A stretch of DNA of 64,000 bases. Origin: an uncultured Lachnospiraceae bacterium (GTDB lineage Bacteria; Bacillota; Clostridia; Lachnospirales; Lachnospiraceae). Positions 25,111 to 33,707 of this stretch are shown in pieces. Position 1 is the first letter of the stretch, and every line of letters starts with the position of its first letter. The DNA lies in the NCBI GenBank assembly GCA_910585715.1, contig CAJUEX010000011.1:1-64000 (forward strand). Reading direction: 5' to 3'. Under the pieces are notes generated by a model. It was not told the DNA's origin. It saw only the letters and a list, made by a program, of their open reading frames with translations, and ran no database searches. A program made the position numbers and the translations under genes.

Positions 25111-27549
25111 TTAAAAAGATTCCTTTACCTTAAATGTAAATTCTTTATTGTGGACAGCTACATGCACCTCCTGGCCCGCCTTTACCTTTCCTGCCAGAAT
25201 TTCCTCCGCCAGCTTATCCTCAATCTCCGTCTGTATGGCACGTTTTAACGGTCTGGCGCCCATTTTTAAATCCATATACTTTTCAATTAGTGCCTCTTTG
25301 GCGGATTTGCCGATAACCAGCTTTATGTCCATCTGCTCCATGCAGCGCTCAGACAGCACTTTGGCAAGCAATGTAATAATCTCCTCCATATCTTCCTTTG
25401 TAAGCTGATGGAATACGATCATTTCATCGATACGGTTAATGAATTCCGGCTTAAACAGCCGTTTCACCTCATCCATAACGCCGTTTTTCATCTTCTCATA
25501 ATCCTGCTCTTTTGTGGTTGCCATATTAAAGCCCAGATTTTTGGGGTCCACGATTTTTTGCGCCCCCGCATTGGAGGTCATAATCAGAATCGTATTTTTA
25601 AAGCTGACCTTTCTCCCTTTTGAATCCGTAATATGCCCGTCGTCCAGTACCTGAAGCAAAATATTGAATACATCCGGATGAGCTTTTTCTATTTCGTCAA
25701 AAAGCACTACAGAATAGGGATTTCTCCGGATTTTCTCGCTAAGCTGTCCGCCGTCGTCATGCCCCACATAGCCCGGAGGAGATCCTATCATTTTGGATAC
25801 GGAATGAGATTCCATATACTCTGACATATCTACTCTTATCAGTGCGGATTCACTGCCGAACATGGCTTCTGCCAGCGCCTTGCTCAGCTCTGTTTTTCCT
25901 ACGCCTGTGGGCCCTAAAAACAAGAATGAGCCAATGGGTCTGTTGGGGTCCTTTAAGCCAACCCTTCCTCTTCGCATAGCCCTGGATACGGCATTTACCG
26001 CTTCCTTCTGCCCTACTACCCGCTTGTGAAGAATGGATTCCAGTTTTAAAAGCTTCTCACTTTCCTTTTCCGCCAGCTTGGATACCGGAATTTTGGTCCA
26101 CATGGAAACCACATCTGCAATTTCATTTTCCGTTACCTTAAGGCTTCTGTCCTCCAGCTTTTTCCGGTGGTTCTTCCTTGCGCGGAGATACTTTTTAGAA
26201 AGCTCCTCCTGCTTGATTTTTATTTCATGAGCCTGACCGTAAGCGGCAAACTTAAAGGCGCGCTCAATCTGCAAATCCATATGCTTGATTTCTTTTTCCA
26301 TTTCTTTCAGCTTCTTTGGCATATTCATGCCGTTAAGCTTCAAAGCGGAGGCAGCTTCATCAATTAAATCAATAGCCTTATCCGGCAGGTTCCTGTCATT
26401 GATATAGCGCTTTGACAGCTTTACCGCCGCCTCTACCGCCTCATCCGTAATGGTCACCTGATGATGCTCTTCATATTTATGCTTGATTCCCTGCAGAATC
26501 AGCACCGTTTCCCCTTCCGTAGGCTCCCCTACGTTTACAGGCTGGAACCTTCTCTCAAGGGCAGCATCCCTCTCCACATATTTGCGGTACTCTTCTATGG
26601 TGGTAGCGCCGATTAACTGTATTTCACCTCTGGAAAGGGAAGGCTTCAATATATTGGATGCATCGATGGCTCCTTCCGCCCCTCCTGCTCCAATCAATGT
26701 ATGAATCTCGTCTAAGAATAACAGTATATTGCCATCGGCAATCACTTCCTTTACAACCTTCTTAATCCGTTCTTCAAATTCTCCCCGGTACTTGCTCCCT
26801 GCAACCATACCGGATAAATCCAGCGTGACCACTCGCTTTTTCTGTATGGTATCCGGCACTTCCCCGGCCACGATTCTTGCTGCCAACCCTTCTGCTATGG
26901 CAGTCTTTCCCACTCCCGGCTCACCGATGAGGCAGGGGTTGTTTTTCGTCCTTCGGCTGATAATCTGAATCACTCTGGAAATTTCTTCTTCCCTTCCGAT
27001 AACAGGATCCAGCTTTCCTTCTCTTGCCAATGCCGTTAAATCCCTGCTGTACTGGTCCAGGGTCTTTGTGGTTCCCTTTTTCCTGCCTCTGCCCAAATCC
27101 TCCTTTGTAATGGCAGGATCCTGGCCCATAGCCGATAAAAGCTCACTGTAGAGCTTTTGCAGATTCAATCCTGCCGTATGGAGAATCCTTGCCGCCGTAT
27201 TATCCCCATCCTTTATAATGGCCAGCAAAATATGTTCCGTTCCCACTTCCTTCAGTCCGAACCTGCCCGCCTGTTTTTCACTTTCTTCCAGAATTTCCGT
27301 TGCCTTGGGTGAAAAGCCGTCCCTCTCCAGAATGGAAACATTCCCTTTCGGCACAATATATTCTTTTATCAGCTCTAAAAGCTTTTCTTCTCTAAGCCCC
27401 TTTTCAAAAAGCAGCTTAGATGCCGCTCCTGTTTCTTCCTTTAATAAACCAAGTAAAAGATGCTCCGTTCCCACATAATTCTGATGAAGCTTCTTTGCCG
27501 CCTTTTCCGCCCTGGAAATAGCAGACCTCGCCTTTTTTGTAAAATCCAC
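25111..27549 (-). CDS. clpC: ATP-dependent Clp protease ATP-binding subunit ClpC
   Basis: 812 residues. Two Clp-N repeats (about 1-145), first AAA+ module with GEPGVGKT near 215, a middle segment with UVR-like helices (about 410-460), second AAA+ module with GPTGVGKT near 545 and the NRIDEMIVFH sensor region. It unfolds substrates and feeds them to ClpP. In Bacilli clpC follows ctsR-mcsA-mcsB; here it instead follows, by 2 nt, a GntR-type regulator, which is a different control arrangement. Palindrome R3 begins 2 bp after its stop codon. Confidence 0.96.
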   Translation of the reverse strand: MDFTKKARSAISRAEKAAKKLHQNYVGTEHLLLGLLKEETGAASKLLFEKGLREEKLLELIKEYIVPKGNVSILERDGFSPKATEILEESEKQAGRFGLKEVGTEHILLAIIKDGDNTAARILHTAGLNLQKLYSELLSAMGQDPAITKEDLGRGRKKGTTKTLDQYSRDLTALAREGKLDPVIGREEEISRVIQIISRRTKNNPCLIGEPGVGKTAIAEGLAARIVAGEVPDTIQKKRVVTLDLSGMVAGSKYRGEFEERIKKVVKEVIADGNILLFLDEIHTLIGAGGAEGAIDASNILKPSLSRGEIQLIGATTIEEYRKYVERDAALERRFQPVNVGEPTEGETVLILQGIKHKYEEHHQVTITDEAVEAAVKLSKRYINDRNLPDKAIDLIDEAASALKLNGMNMPKKLKEMEKEIKHMDLQIERAFKFAAYGQAHEIKIKQEELSKKYLRARKNHRKKLEDRSLKVTENEIADVVSMWTKIPVSKLAEKESEKLLKLESILHKRVVGQKEAVNAVSRAMRRGRVGLKDPNRPIGSFLFLGPTGVGKTELSKALAEAMFGSESALIRVDMSEYMESHSVSKMIGSPPGYVGHDDGGQLSEKIRRNPYSVVLFDEIEKAHPDVFNILLQVLDDGHITDSKGRKVSFKNTILIMTSNAGAQKIVDPKNLGFNMATTKEQDYEKMKNGVMDEVKRLFKPEFINRIDEMIVFHQLTKEDMEEIITLLAKVLSERCMEQMDIKLVIGKSAKEALIEKYMDLKMGARPLKRAIQTEIEDKLAEEILAGKVKAGQEVHVAVHNKEFTFKVKESF

Positions 27550-27551
27550 TT

Positions 27552-27926
27552 TTACCGTCCTCCATAGTCTCTATATATTTCGTCAATCATTTCATGAATC
27601 TCATCTTTTGAAATGCTTTTACAGCTGGCTTTTGCAAGAAGTACCTTTAATTCATCCCGAATTTCCTCCATAGCCCGTATTTTATCTATATCAAGGGCAA
27701 TGACCGCACCTCTCCTCCTGTCAACCTGTACAAAGCCCTCCTGACGCAAAAGGCTGTATGCCTTGTTTACCGTATGCATATTGATACCTATTACCTCTGC
27801 CAACTGCCTGACGCTTGGCAGCACATCCCCTTCTTTTAAAGCAGATGTGGCAATGCCGATTACAATTTGATTTCTAAGCTGCACATAAAATGCTTCATCA
27901 CTGTTAAAGTCTATTTCTATTAACAT
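27552..27926 (-). CDS. GntR-family (YtrA-like) transcriptional regulator
   Basis: 124 residues. Winged helix at about 10-75 with the GntR signature LPSVRQLAEVIGINMHTVNKAY, followed by a short helical C-terminal extension typical of the small YtrA subgroup, which lacks a large effector domain. It is encoded 2 nt before clpC. A perfect 7+7 bp inverted repeat overlaps the promoter's -10 box just upstream, so autorepression together with clpC is likely. What relieves repression is unknown. Confidence 0.88.
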   Translation of the reverse strand: MLIEIDFNSDEAFYVQLRNQIVIGIATSALKEGDVLPSVRQLAEVIGINMHTVNKAYSLLRQEGFVQVDRRRGAVIALDIDKIRAMEEIRDELKVLLAKASCKSISKDEIHEMIDEIYRDYGGR

Positions 27927-27937
27927 TTCATCACTCC

Positions 27938-27976
27938 TGTTATACCAATTCTATAACAGCAGGAGAACACTGTCAA
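27938..27976 (-). promoter_or_regulatory. gntR-clpC promoter with palindromic operator
   Basis: On minus TTGACA (27976-27971), 17 bp spacer, TAGAAT (27953-27948). The inverted repeat TGTTATA-N7-TATAACA (27938-27958) covers the -10 box. Flanking CTCCTG/CAGGAG extends the dyad. Confidence 0.75.
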
Positions 27977-27989
27977 GAATTGCTTCCCA

Positions 27990-29555
27990 CTATCTGTTTA
28001 TATCAATGAATTCAAATTCAAAATCATCATCCAGTTCCAGGGAAAGCGCCTGTTCCGGTTCTTGTACCGGCTTTGGCCGGGATTTCTTTCCTTCCGGCTG
28101 CTGTACCGGTCTGGACTTTGGCTTTTTTCCTTCCGGCTGCTGTACCGGCTTGGATGAGGACTTCTTTTCTGACGGGCGTTTCTTTTTTTCGGGCTCCTCC
28201 GGTTCTTTGGGCGCTTTCTTTTCTGTTCTTACTTTTTGCCCGGGTCTTTCCTTTTCCTCCTCTTCCTCATCATCTTCTTCATCCTCATCATATTCATTTT
28301 TTAATTCCCTTATTTTCAAAAATTGATTCAAAAGCACTACAAAAGCCACAATCAGCAAAAATGCCATCACACAGATGACAACCATCCTCTGCTGGGACTT
28401 TTTCTTATATACTACATAACTTTCTTCGTCAAAAACGTTCTGATCCGTACTTGTAGTCAAATCCAGATATCTCTGGCATGTCTGCTCAACAGTATCATAC
28501 AGATACCATCCTTTATTTCCGTTGCTGCTGATACCGAAAAACAGAAAATATTCCTGAAATTCCGGAAGCGTATAAGCAGATTCTTCATTTTCTATTTCCA
28601 TATCCGTATATTCCTGCTCTTCTTCAAATGCAGATTCAGAAACAAGATAACCGGCAACCGCCTTTCCGGAAAGCTCTACGGAAGCCTCCACGAAATAATT
28701 GGGAATGGGAATTCCGGTAGGATACTGTACCGGAAATACTACAAGACCGTTACTGCTTTTTATGGGAACAAATCCAAAAAATTCATTACTTCCGGAATAA
28801 TAAACATAAAAATCCCCATTGCTTCCGTCTGCCGCCGATGCATAGAGAAGCATAAGCTCCCCTTCATCAAAATAAGCCGCATCTATATAGTTCCCTTTAT
28901 AAATATATTCCACCTTTGTGCATCCATCCGGAAGGGCTTCTTCCGGGAAATTACTATGGACAACAAAATTCTCCTGTCCCGTTGCAATATAACCTTCTGC
29001 CGTGACAGCTTCCGGCGCTTCCACCTGTTCAGCCTCAACTTCTCCCTGATTCCTTGTAATTCTAATCCGATAGGATTTGGTGGCGCCATTTTCCGCCTTT
29101 ACTGTCAGAACCGCCAGATTTTCCCCTACCTTTAGATTGGAAAATCCAGACATGGCAATTATCTTTGCTTTTTTATCTTCTGCCTTTACATCCAGTCCTA
29201 CGGAAGCCATATTGTTATCTTCCAGCACAAAAGAATATTCCGTTACATCTGGTGAAAAGGAAGGGGACAGATTGCCCGGATAAAGATTCAGAAGCTTTAA
29301 ATCTGCATTGGACGACAGGTTTGAAGAATTTTCGTTTTCTTCCTCCTGCCCATTTCCCATTTCCTGTTCACTTTCCTCTTCCTGTCCGCTTACTTCTTCA
29401 TTTTCTGCCGGAGCTTCCACGCTGTTCTGTTCTTCTGCCGAAGCCTCACCTGCTGTAAAAGAAACCGCCTCTACATTTATCGGAAGGCATGCTGCCAGAC
29501 CGAAAGCAGCTGCCAGAAAAAATAATTTTAGATTCTGATTTATGAATTTACGCAT
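27990..29555 (-). CDS. Membrane-anchored surface protein with cadherin-like beta-sandwich domain
   Basis: 521 residues. Signal peptide (about 1-30), an acidic Glu/Gln/Asn-rich linker (about 35-85), a cadherin-like beta-sandwich domain (ADLKLLNLYPGNLSPSFSP to YRIRITRN, about 85-170), a second extracellular region to about 385, one membrane helix (about 390-412), then a cytoplasmic tail. The tail has an Asp/Glu run and imperfect repeats SSKPVQQPEGKK / KSRPVQQPEGKK / RPKPVQEPEQ. No catalytic motif is visible. A role in surface adhesion or wall sensing is a guess. Confidence 0.75.
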   Translation of the reverse strand: MRKFINQNLKLFFLAAAFGLAACLPINVEAVSFTAGEASAEEQNSVEAPAENEEVSGQEEESEQEMGNGQEEENENSSNLSSNADLKLLNLYPGNLSPSFSPDVTEYSFVLEDNNMASVGLDVKAEDKKAKIIAMSGFSNLKVGENLAVLTVKAENGATKSYRIRITRNQGEVEAEQVEAPEAVTAEGYIATGQENFVVHSNFPEEALPDGCTKVEYIYKGNYIDAAYFDEGELMLLYASAADGSNGDFYVYYSGSNEFFGFVPIKSSNGLVVFPVQYPTGIPIPNYFVEASVELSGKAVAGYLVSESAFEEEQEYTDMEIENEESAYTLPEFQEYFLFFGISSNGNKGWYLYDTVEQTCQRYLDLTTSTDQNVFDEESYVVYKKKSQQRMVVICVMAFLLIVAFVVLLNQFLKIRELKNEYDEDEEDDEEEEEKERPGQKVRTEKKAPKEPEEPEKKKRPSEKKSSSKPVQQPEGKKPKSRPVQQPEGKKSRPKPVQEPEQALSLELDDDFEFEFIDINR

Positions 29556-29721
29556 ATAAGTTCCTTTCCATGTTCATTTGTTGAAAATTTAACAGATTAC
29601 CACATTTAGTATTGGTTACTTTTCCCTTTTTTACTCACTTATCATACTATCCGCCCTTTTTTTCGTCAACCCATATATAGTATCATTAAGAAATTTTTCA
29701 TTCTTATTTTACAATATATTG

Positions 29722-29760
29722 TAAAAAGAACCAGGGTAAAAAATCTCTTTTCCACCCTGG
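29722..29760 (-). terminator. Terminator of the pur operon
   Basis: On minus CCAGGGT (29760-29754) pairs with ACCCTGG (29737-29731) and is followed by TTCTTTTTAC. It lies 20 bp after the last gene of the purM-purN-purD unit. Confidence 0.8.
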
Positions 29761-29780
29761 CCCTTCTTCTTTAGGCTGTC

Positions 29781-30236
29781 TTATTGCCTTTCAAAACGCT
29801 TTGCGCCTTTGTTGTTCTTTGCATCCGTTCCCATTCCAATTCCTTCCATCTTGATATTCCGGGCAGAACGGTTTCTTTCTTCCAGCTCCTTATTAAATTC
29901 CAGTTCACATTTACCGCAAAACCTGCCTGACTGTATCTTCTTGTGGCATCGCTCACAATATAAAGCAATTCTGGAATCCTGTGTTACATCAAACCGCTCT
30001 TCCTTTACCATCTGCTGAATTGCTTTTCTGCTCACTCCTGTAGCCGCTTCAATTTGTGATATGTTGGCACCACGGTGCTTTTCCAGATAGATTCTTACTT
30101 TTCCATAATCATCATATTCTACTGCCTTGCACATTTCACAGTGGTATTCCCCTACCCCTTTAAAAATCAAATTTCCGCCGCAGTTGTTGCATATGTATGG
30201 TCTGTTATAATATCCTGCCTCTAATAACTTTCTCAA
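29781..30236 (-). CDS. Zinc-ribbon/HTH protein, flagellar-operon YvyF-like
   Basis: 151 residues. Two cysteine pairs near the N terminus (YICNNCGGN, HCEMCKAVEYD), a helix-turn-helix (GANISQIEAATGVSRKAIQQM, about 55-75), then a second zinc knuckle YCERCHKKI...FCGKCE. The tail is basic. The order resembles YvyF-type proteins, although no flagellar genes are in the window. The start is TTG at 30236, whose last bases overlap the purD stop (TTGA), with AAGG upstream. It ends the pur operon; a regulatory role is possible but unproven. Confidence 0.7.
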   Translation of the reverse strand: MRKLLEAGYYNRPYICNNCGGNLIFKGVGEYHCEMCKAVEYDDYGKVRIYLEKHRGANISQIEAATGVSRKAIQQMVKEERFDVTQDSRIALYCERCHKKIQSGRFCGKCELEFNKELEERNRSARNIKMEGIGMGTDAKNNKGAKRFERQ

Positions 30237-31513
30237 TTTTCCTTCGCCTCGTCAATCGCTTTTCCAATATCGTTTCGCATATACTTATTTTTAAAATAAA
30301 TCCATTCCGTGGCCTTATAGGCATTATCCCTTGCTTCCTTCAAATCCGCTCCCTTTGCGGTTACGCCAAGAACCCTGCCTCCATTTGTAACAATGCCTGC
30401 TTCTGTCTGCTTCGTTCCCGCATGGAATACATAATAGCCTTCTTTATCCTGAAACGCCCCCAGACCTTCAATCAAAAATCCCTTTTCATAGGAAACCGGA
30501 TATCCGTCTGACGCTAACACCACACAGACCGCTGCATTATCTTCAAACTGTAAGTCTATCTGGTCCAGCCTGCCGTCAATGCATGCTTCCACCACTTCAA
30601 TCAGGTCATTTTTCATTCTTGGAAGCACTACCTGCGCCTCCGGATCACCAAATCTGGCATTGTATTCCAATACCCTTGGCCCTTTATCAGTAAGCATCAA
30701 TCCAAAGAAAATAATTCCTTTAAACTCTCTGCCTTCTGCCGCCATGGCATCCACTGTTGCCTGATAAATATATTTTTGACAAAATTCATCCACTTCCTTT
30801 GTGTAAAAAGGACTTGGGGAAAAGGTTCCCATGCCTCCGGTATTCAATCCCCGGTCCCCATCCTTTGCACGTTTATGGTCCTGGGCAGAGGTCATTGTCT
30901 TAATTGTCTTACCGTCCACAAAGGAAAGAACAGAAACCTCTCTTCCTACCATAAATTCTTCAATTACCATACGGTTTCCTGCACTTCCAAACTGCTTATC
31001 AAGCATAATGGATTTTACTCCGTTCTTCGCTTCCTCAAGAGTATTACAGATAAGCACTCCTTTTCCAAGGGCAAGGCCGTCCGCCTTTAACACAATGGGA
31101 AACTGTGCCTTTTCCAGATATGCCAGCGCTTCTTCATAATCATCAAAGTTTTCATAAGCAGCTGTAGGAATATGATACTTTTTCATCAAATCCTTGGAAA
31201 ATGCCTTGCTTCCTTCCAGAATGGCAGCATTTTTCCGGGGACCAAATGCCCGAAGCCCTGCCGCCTCCAATTCATCAATCAGACCTCCCACTAAAGGATC
31301 ATCCATGCCTACAATAGTCAGATCCACCTGCTTTTCCTTTGCAAAGGCAACAATCCTGTCAAATTCCATGGCTCCTATAGGGACACATTCTGCAATCTGT
31401 CCGATTCCCGCATTGCCCGGCGCACAATAAATCTGCTCCACCTTTTTACTTTTTGCAACGCTTGACGCAATGGCATGTTCTCTGCCTCCACTGCCTACTA
31501 TTAAAACTTTCAT
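30233..31513 (-). CDS. purD: Phosphoribosylamine-glycine ligase
   Basis: 426 residues from MKVLIVGSGGREHAIASS, chosen because AGGAGGAGAGAC stands before the ATG at 31513; a longer frame upstream (to 31576) is not needed. An ATP-grasp enzyme, it joins 5-phosphoribosylamine and glycine to give GAR in de novo purine synthesis. Visible features are GPRKNAAILEGSKAFSKD, the ADGLALGKGV nucleotide loop, TGGMGTFSPSPF and the metal site VLEYNARFGDPEAQ. It follows purN after about 157 nt and overlaps the zinc-ribbon gene by 4 nt. Confidence 0.96.
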   Translation of the reverse strand: MKVLIVGSGGREHAIASSVAKSKKVEQIYCAPGNAGIGQIAECVPIGAMEFDRIVAFAKEKQVDLTIVGMDDPLVGGLIDELEAAGLRAFGPRKNAAILEGSKAFSKDLMKKYHIPTAAYENFDDYEEALAYLEKAQFPIVLKADGLALGKGVLICNTLEEAKNGVKSIMLDKQFGSAGNRMVIEEFMVGREVSVLSFVDGKTIKTMTSAQDHKRAKDGDRGLNTGGMGTFSPSPFYTKEVDEFCQKYIYQATVDAMAAEGREFKGIIFFGLMLTDKGPRVLEYNARFGDPEAQVVLPRMKNDLIEVVEACIDGRLDQIDLQFEDNAAVCVVLASDGYPVSYEKGFLIEGLGAFQDKEGYYVFHAGTKQTEAGIVTNGGRVLGVTAKGADLKEARDNAYKATEWIYFKNKYMRNDIGKAIDEAKEN

Positions 31514-31670
31514 GTCTCTCCTCCTATTATATGACTGTATCTTAATGATATGGAACCTATCGTTTCCCATTCTCACCGATTTCTGTCTATCCTGAAGCAG
31601 GCTCCCTATCTAAGCCAAAGTTCTGTAAAAATAATGCCAATATTCCTTCAGATTTTTATCATACATTTGA

Positions 31671-32300
31671 CTAATGATTTATAATACACACCTTGTTTTC
31701 TTTCACAGTAACCTTTCCTGCCGCAATCAGATTGATTGCCTGAGGAAGTATTACCCATTCCGCTTCTTCCATAACTCTTTGCTGAAGCTCCTTTGGGGTA
31801 TCCTGCTGTCGTACTTCCACTGCCTTTTGCAGGATAATGGGTCCGGTATCCGTTCCTTTATCCACAAAGTGTACGGTGGCACCTGTAATCCTGACTCCTC
31901 TTTTCAAAGCTCCTTCATGTACCTTTAATCCATAATAGCCCACTCCGCAAAAGGATGGAATTAGAGACGGATGAATATTGATGATGCGGTTTTCATACTT
32001 TTCAATCATCTGGTCCGGAATAGCCACCAAAAAGCCCGCCAGAACAATCAGGTCCGGATTCCATTGCTCGATTCTGGCAAGAAATGCCTGATGGAATTGC
32101 TCTCTGTCTTCATAATCCTTTGGAGAAATACAGATCCCTTCCACGCCCGCCAGCTTTGCCCGTTCCAGTGCATAGGCATTTTTATTGTTGCTGATGACTC
32201 CGACAATTTCTGTATTTTCAATTTTCTTTTCCCGGATACCATCAATAATCGCCTGTAAATTGGTGCCGCCACCGGATACGCATACTACAATTTTTAGCAT
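31671..32300 (-). CDS. purN: Phosphoribosylglycinamide formyltransferase
   Basis: 209 residues. N-terminal VCVSGGGTNLQAIID, ISNNKNAYALERA, the catalytic NIHPSLIPSF motif (Asn-His) near 105 and Asp in FVDKGTDTGPIILQ near 145. It transfers a formyl group from 10-formyl-THF to GAR, the step after PurD. The gene overlaps the purM end by 7 nt, so the two are translationally coupled. Confidence 0.96.
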   Translation of the reverse strand: MLKIVVCVSGGGTNLQAIIDGIREKKIENTEIVGVISNNKNAYALERAKLAGVEGICISPKDYEDREQFHQAFLARIEQWNPDLIVLAGFLVAIPDQMIEKYENRIINIHPSLIPSFCGVGYYGLKVHEGALKRGVRITGATVHFVDKGTDTGPIILQKAVEVRQQDTPKELQQRVMEEAEWVILPQAINLIAAGKVTVKENKVCIINH

Positions 32301-33319
32301 AAGCTGACTCCTTTTTCTCCGGCTTCTGTTTCGCCAACCACATAACAGGTCTCTCCTGCTGCTTTTATAGCTTCCATGGTCTTTTCCGCATGCTCCTTAT
32401 CCACTGCCACTATCATGCCAATTCCCATGTTATAGGTGTTGTACATCATTTCTTCCGCTATATTGCCTTCTCTTTGAAGCATCTTAAAAACAGCCGGCAC
32501 TTCATAGCTGTCTTTTCTCACAACTGCCCTGATGCCTTCTGGCAACATTCTCGGAATATTCTCATAAAAGCCGCCTCCGGTAATATGGCTGCATGCCTTT
32601 ATGGTTACTCCTGCTTCTTTTATGGATTTCAATGCCTTTACGTAAATTTTCGTAGGCGCTAAAAGCGCCTCTCCCAATGTGGTTCCCAGCTCTTCATGAT
32701 AGGTGGATAAATTTTCCTTTGTCATTTCAAATACTTTCCGCACCAGGGAAAAACCGTTGCTATGTACGCCGGAGCTGGCAATGCCGATGAGCACGTCCCC
32801 CGGCTTTAATTCTTTTCCGTTTATCAAATCCTTTTCATCCACAATCCCTACTGCAAAGCCTGCCAAATCGTATTCATTCTCCGGATAAAAGCCCGGCATT
32901 TCCGCTGTTTCTCCTCCAATAAGCGCTGCCCCTGACTGCTTACAGCCCTCTGCCACTCCGGAAACGATGGTTGCAATTTTTTCCGGCACGTTTTTGCCGC
33001 ATGCAATATAGTCTAAAAAGAACAGAGGCTCCCCGCCTGCACATGCAATATCATTGACGCACATTGCCACGCAGTCGATACCAATGGTATCATGCTTATC
33101 CATCAAGAAAGCAAGCTTCAGCTTGGTGCCTACTCCATCTGTACCGGATACCAGCGTTGGTTTTTCCATGGTCTTGAACGCCTCCATGGAAAAGGCGCCC
33201 GAAAAGCCTCCGATTCCGCCTAATACTTCCTTTCTCATTGTATCCTGCACATGCTTTTTCATCAACTCCACTGATTTGTATCCTGCTTCGATATCCACGC
33301 CTGCTTTTTTGTAATCCAT
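32294..33319 (-). CDS. purM: Phosphoribosylformylglycinamidine cyclo-ligase
   Basis: 341 residues from MDYKKAGVDIEAGYKSVE at 33319; AGGTGAGG lies upstream, and a GTG five codons earlier is part of that site. The AIR synthetase family features GVGTKLKLAF, the MCVNDIACAGGEPLFFLDY block and GGETAEMPGFY are all present. It converts FGAM to AIR with ATP. It is first in the purM-purN-purD unit; purF and purH are not in the window. Confidence 0.96.
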   Translation of the reverse strand: MDYKKAGVDIEAGYKSVELMKKHVQDTMRKEVLGGIGGFSGAFSMEAFKTMEKPTLVSGTDGVGTKLKLAFLMDKHDTIGIDCVAMCVNDIACAGGEPLFFLDYIACGKNVPEKIATIVSGVAEGCKQSGAALIGGETAEMPGFYPENEYDLAGFAVGIVDEKDLINGKELKPGDVLIGIASSGVHSNGFSLVRKVFEMTKENLSTYHEELGTTLGEALLAPTKIYVKALKSIKEAGVTIKACSHITGGGFYENIPRMLPEGIRAVVRKDSYEVPAVFKMLQREGNIAEEMMYNTYNMGIGMIVAVDKEHAEKTMEAIKAAGETCYVVGETEAGEKGVSLC

Positions 33320-33466
33320 GCTTCTTTTCCTCACCTTTCCCCGACTGTTGTCTTGGAATATTTGTTTTTAGGCTTTTTGTTTAAAAGCCGTTGTATTGTT
33401 TTCAGCAATGCCGGGCATGTTTCTTGCGCCGGCTTTTGCCAGAATAAACACTTTATAAGCAATTCT

Positions 33467-33495
33467 AGTTTACTAGATTTTGGTTTTTCTGTCCA
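33467..33495 (-). promoter_or_regulatory. Promoter for the purM operon
   Basis: On minus TGGACA (33495-33490), 17 bp spacer, TAAACT (33472-33467). R4 ends 33 bp upstream of the -35. About 150 nt of leader precede purM; I see no recognisable purine riboswitch in it. Confidence 0.5.
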
Positions 33496-33528
33496 GCATA
33501 ATTTCAAAAGGGGGGATGGCGGGGGGAC

Positions 33529-33676
33529 GCAGGAGGCGGCAGGGCATATGGAAGTCTTGGGGACACGCTTCCGCTCTGCAAAGACGCAGCGGTACTAATG
33601 CGCCAAAGTACGGCGCATAAGGACCGGCGACTTTGCCAAGGTCCCCAAGACTTCCATATGCCCTGCCGCCTCCTGC
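33529..33676 (+). repeat. Palindromic element R4 (type B core)
   Basis: 148 bp. Perfect 36 bp arms (33529-33564 with 33641-33676). The core folds as TGCAAAG/CTTTGCC, CGGT/ACCG and ATGCGCC/GGCGCAT with loop AAAGTAC. It lies 31 bp after the stop codon of the M29-like gene. Confidence 0.92.
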
Positions 33677-33707
33677 TGTGTACTGGAATGCCCTTTGTCA
33701 AATCCCT

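Noticed and set aside
28006..28378. Plus-strand frames rich in Ser/Pro with repeated GCCTG-like residues opposite the surface-protein gene
   Set aside because: They are antisense shadows of the Lys/Glu/Pro-rich tail repeats of the minus-strand gene at 27990-29555, with no ribosome binding site.
33320..33466. Purine riboswitch in the purM leader
   Set aside because: The conserved purine-aptamer loop sequences are not visible in the roughly 150 nt leader.
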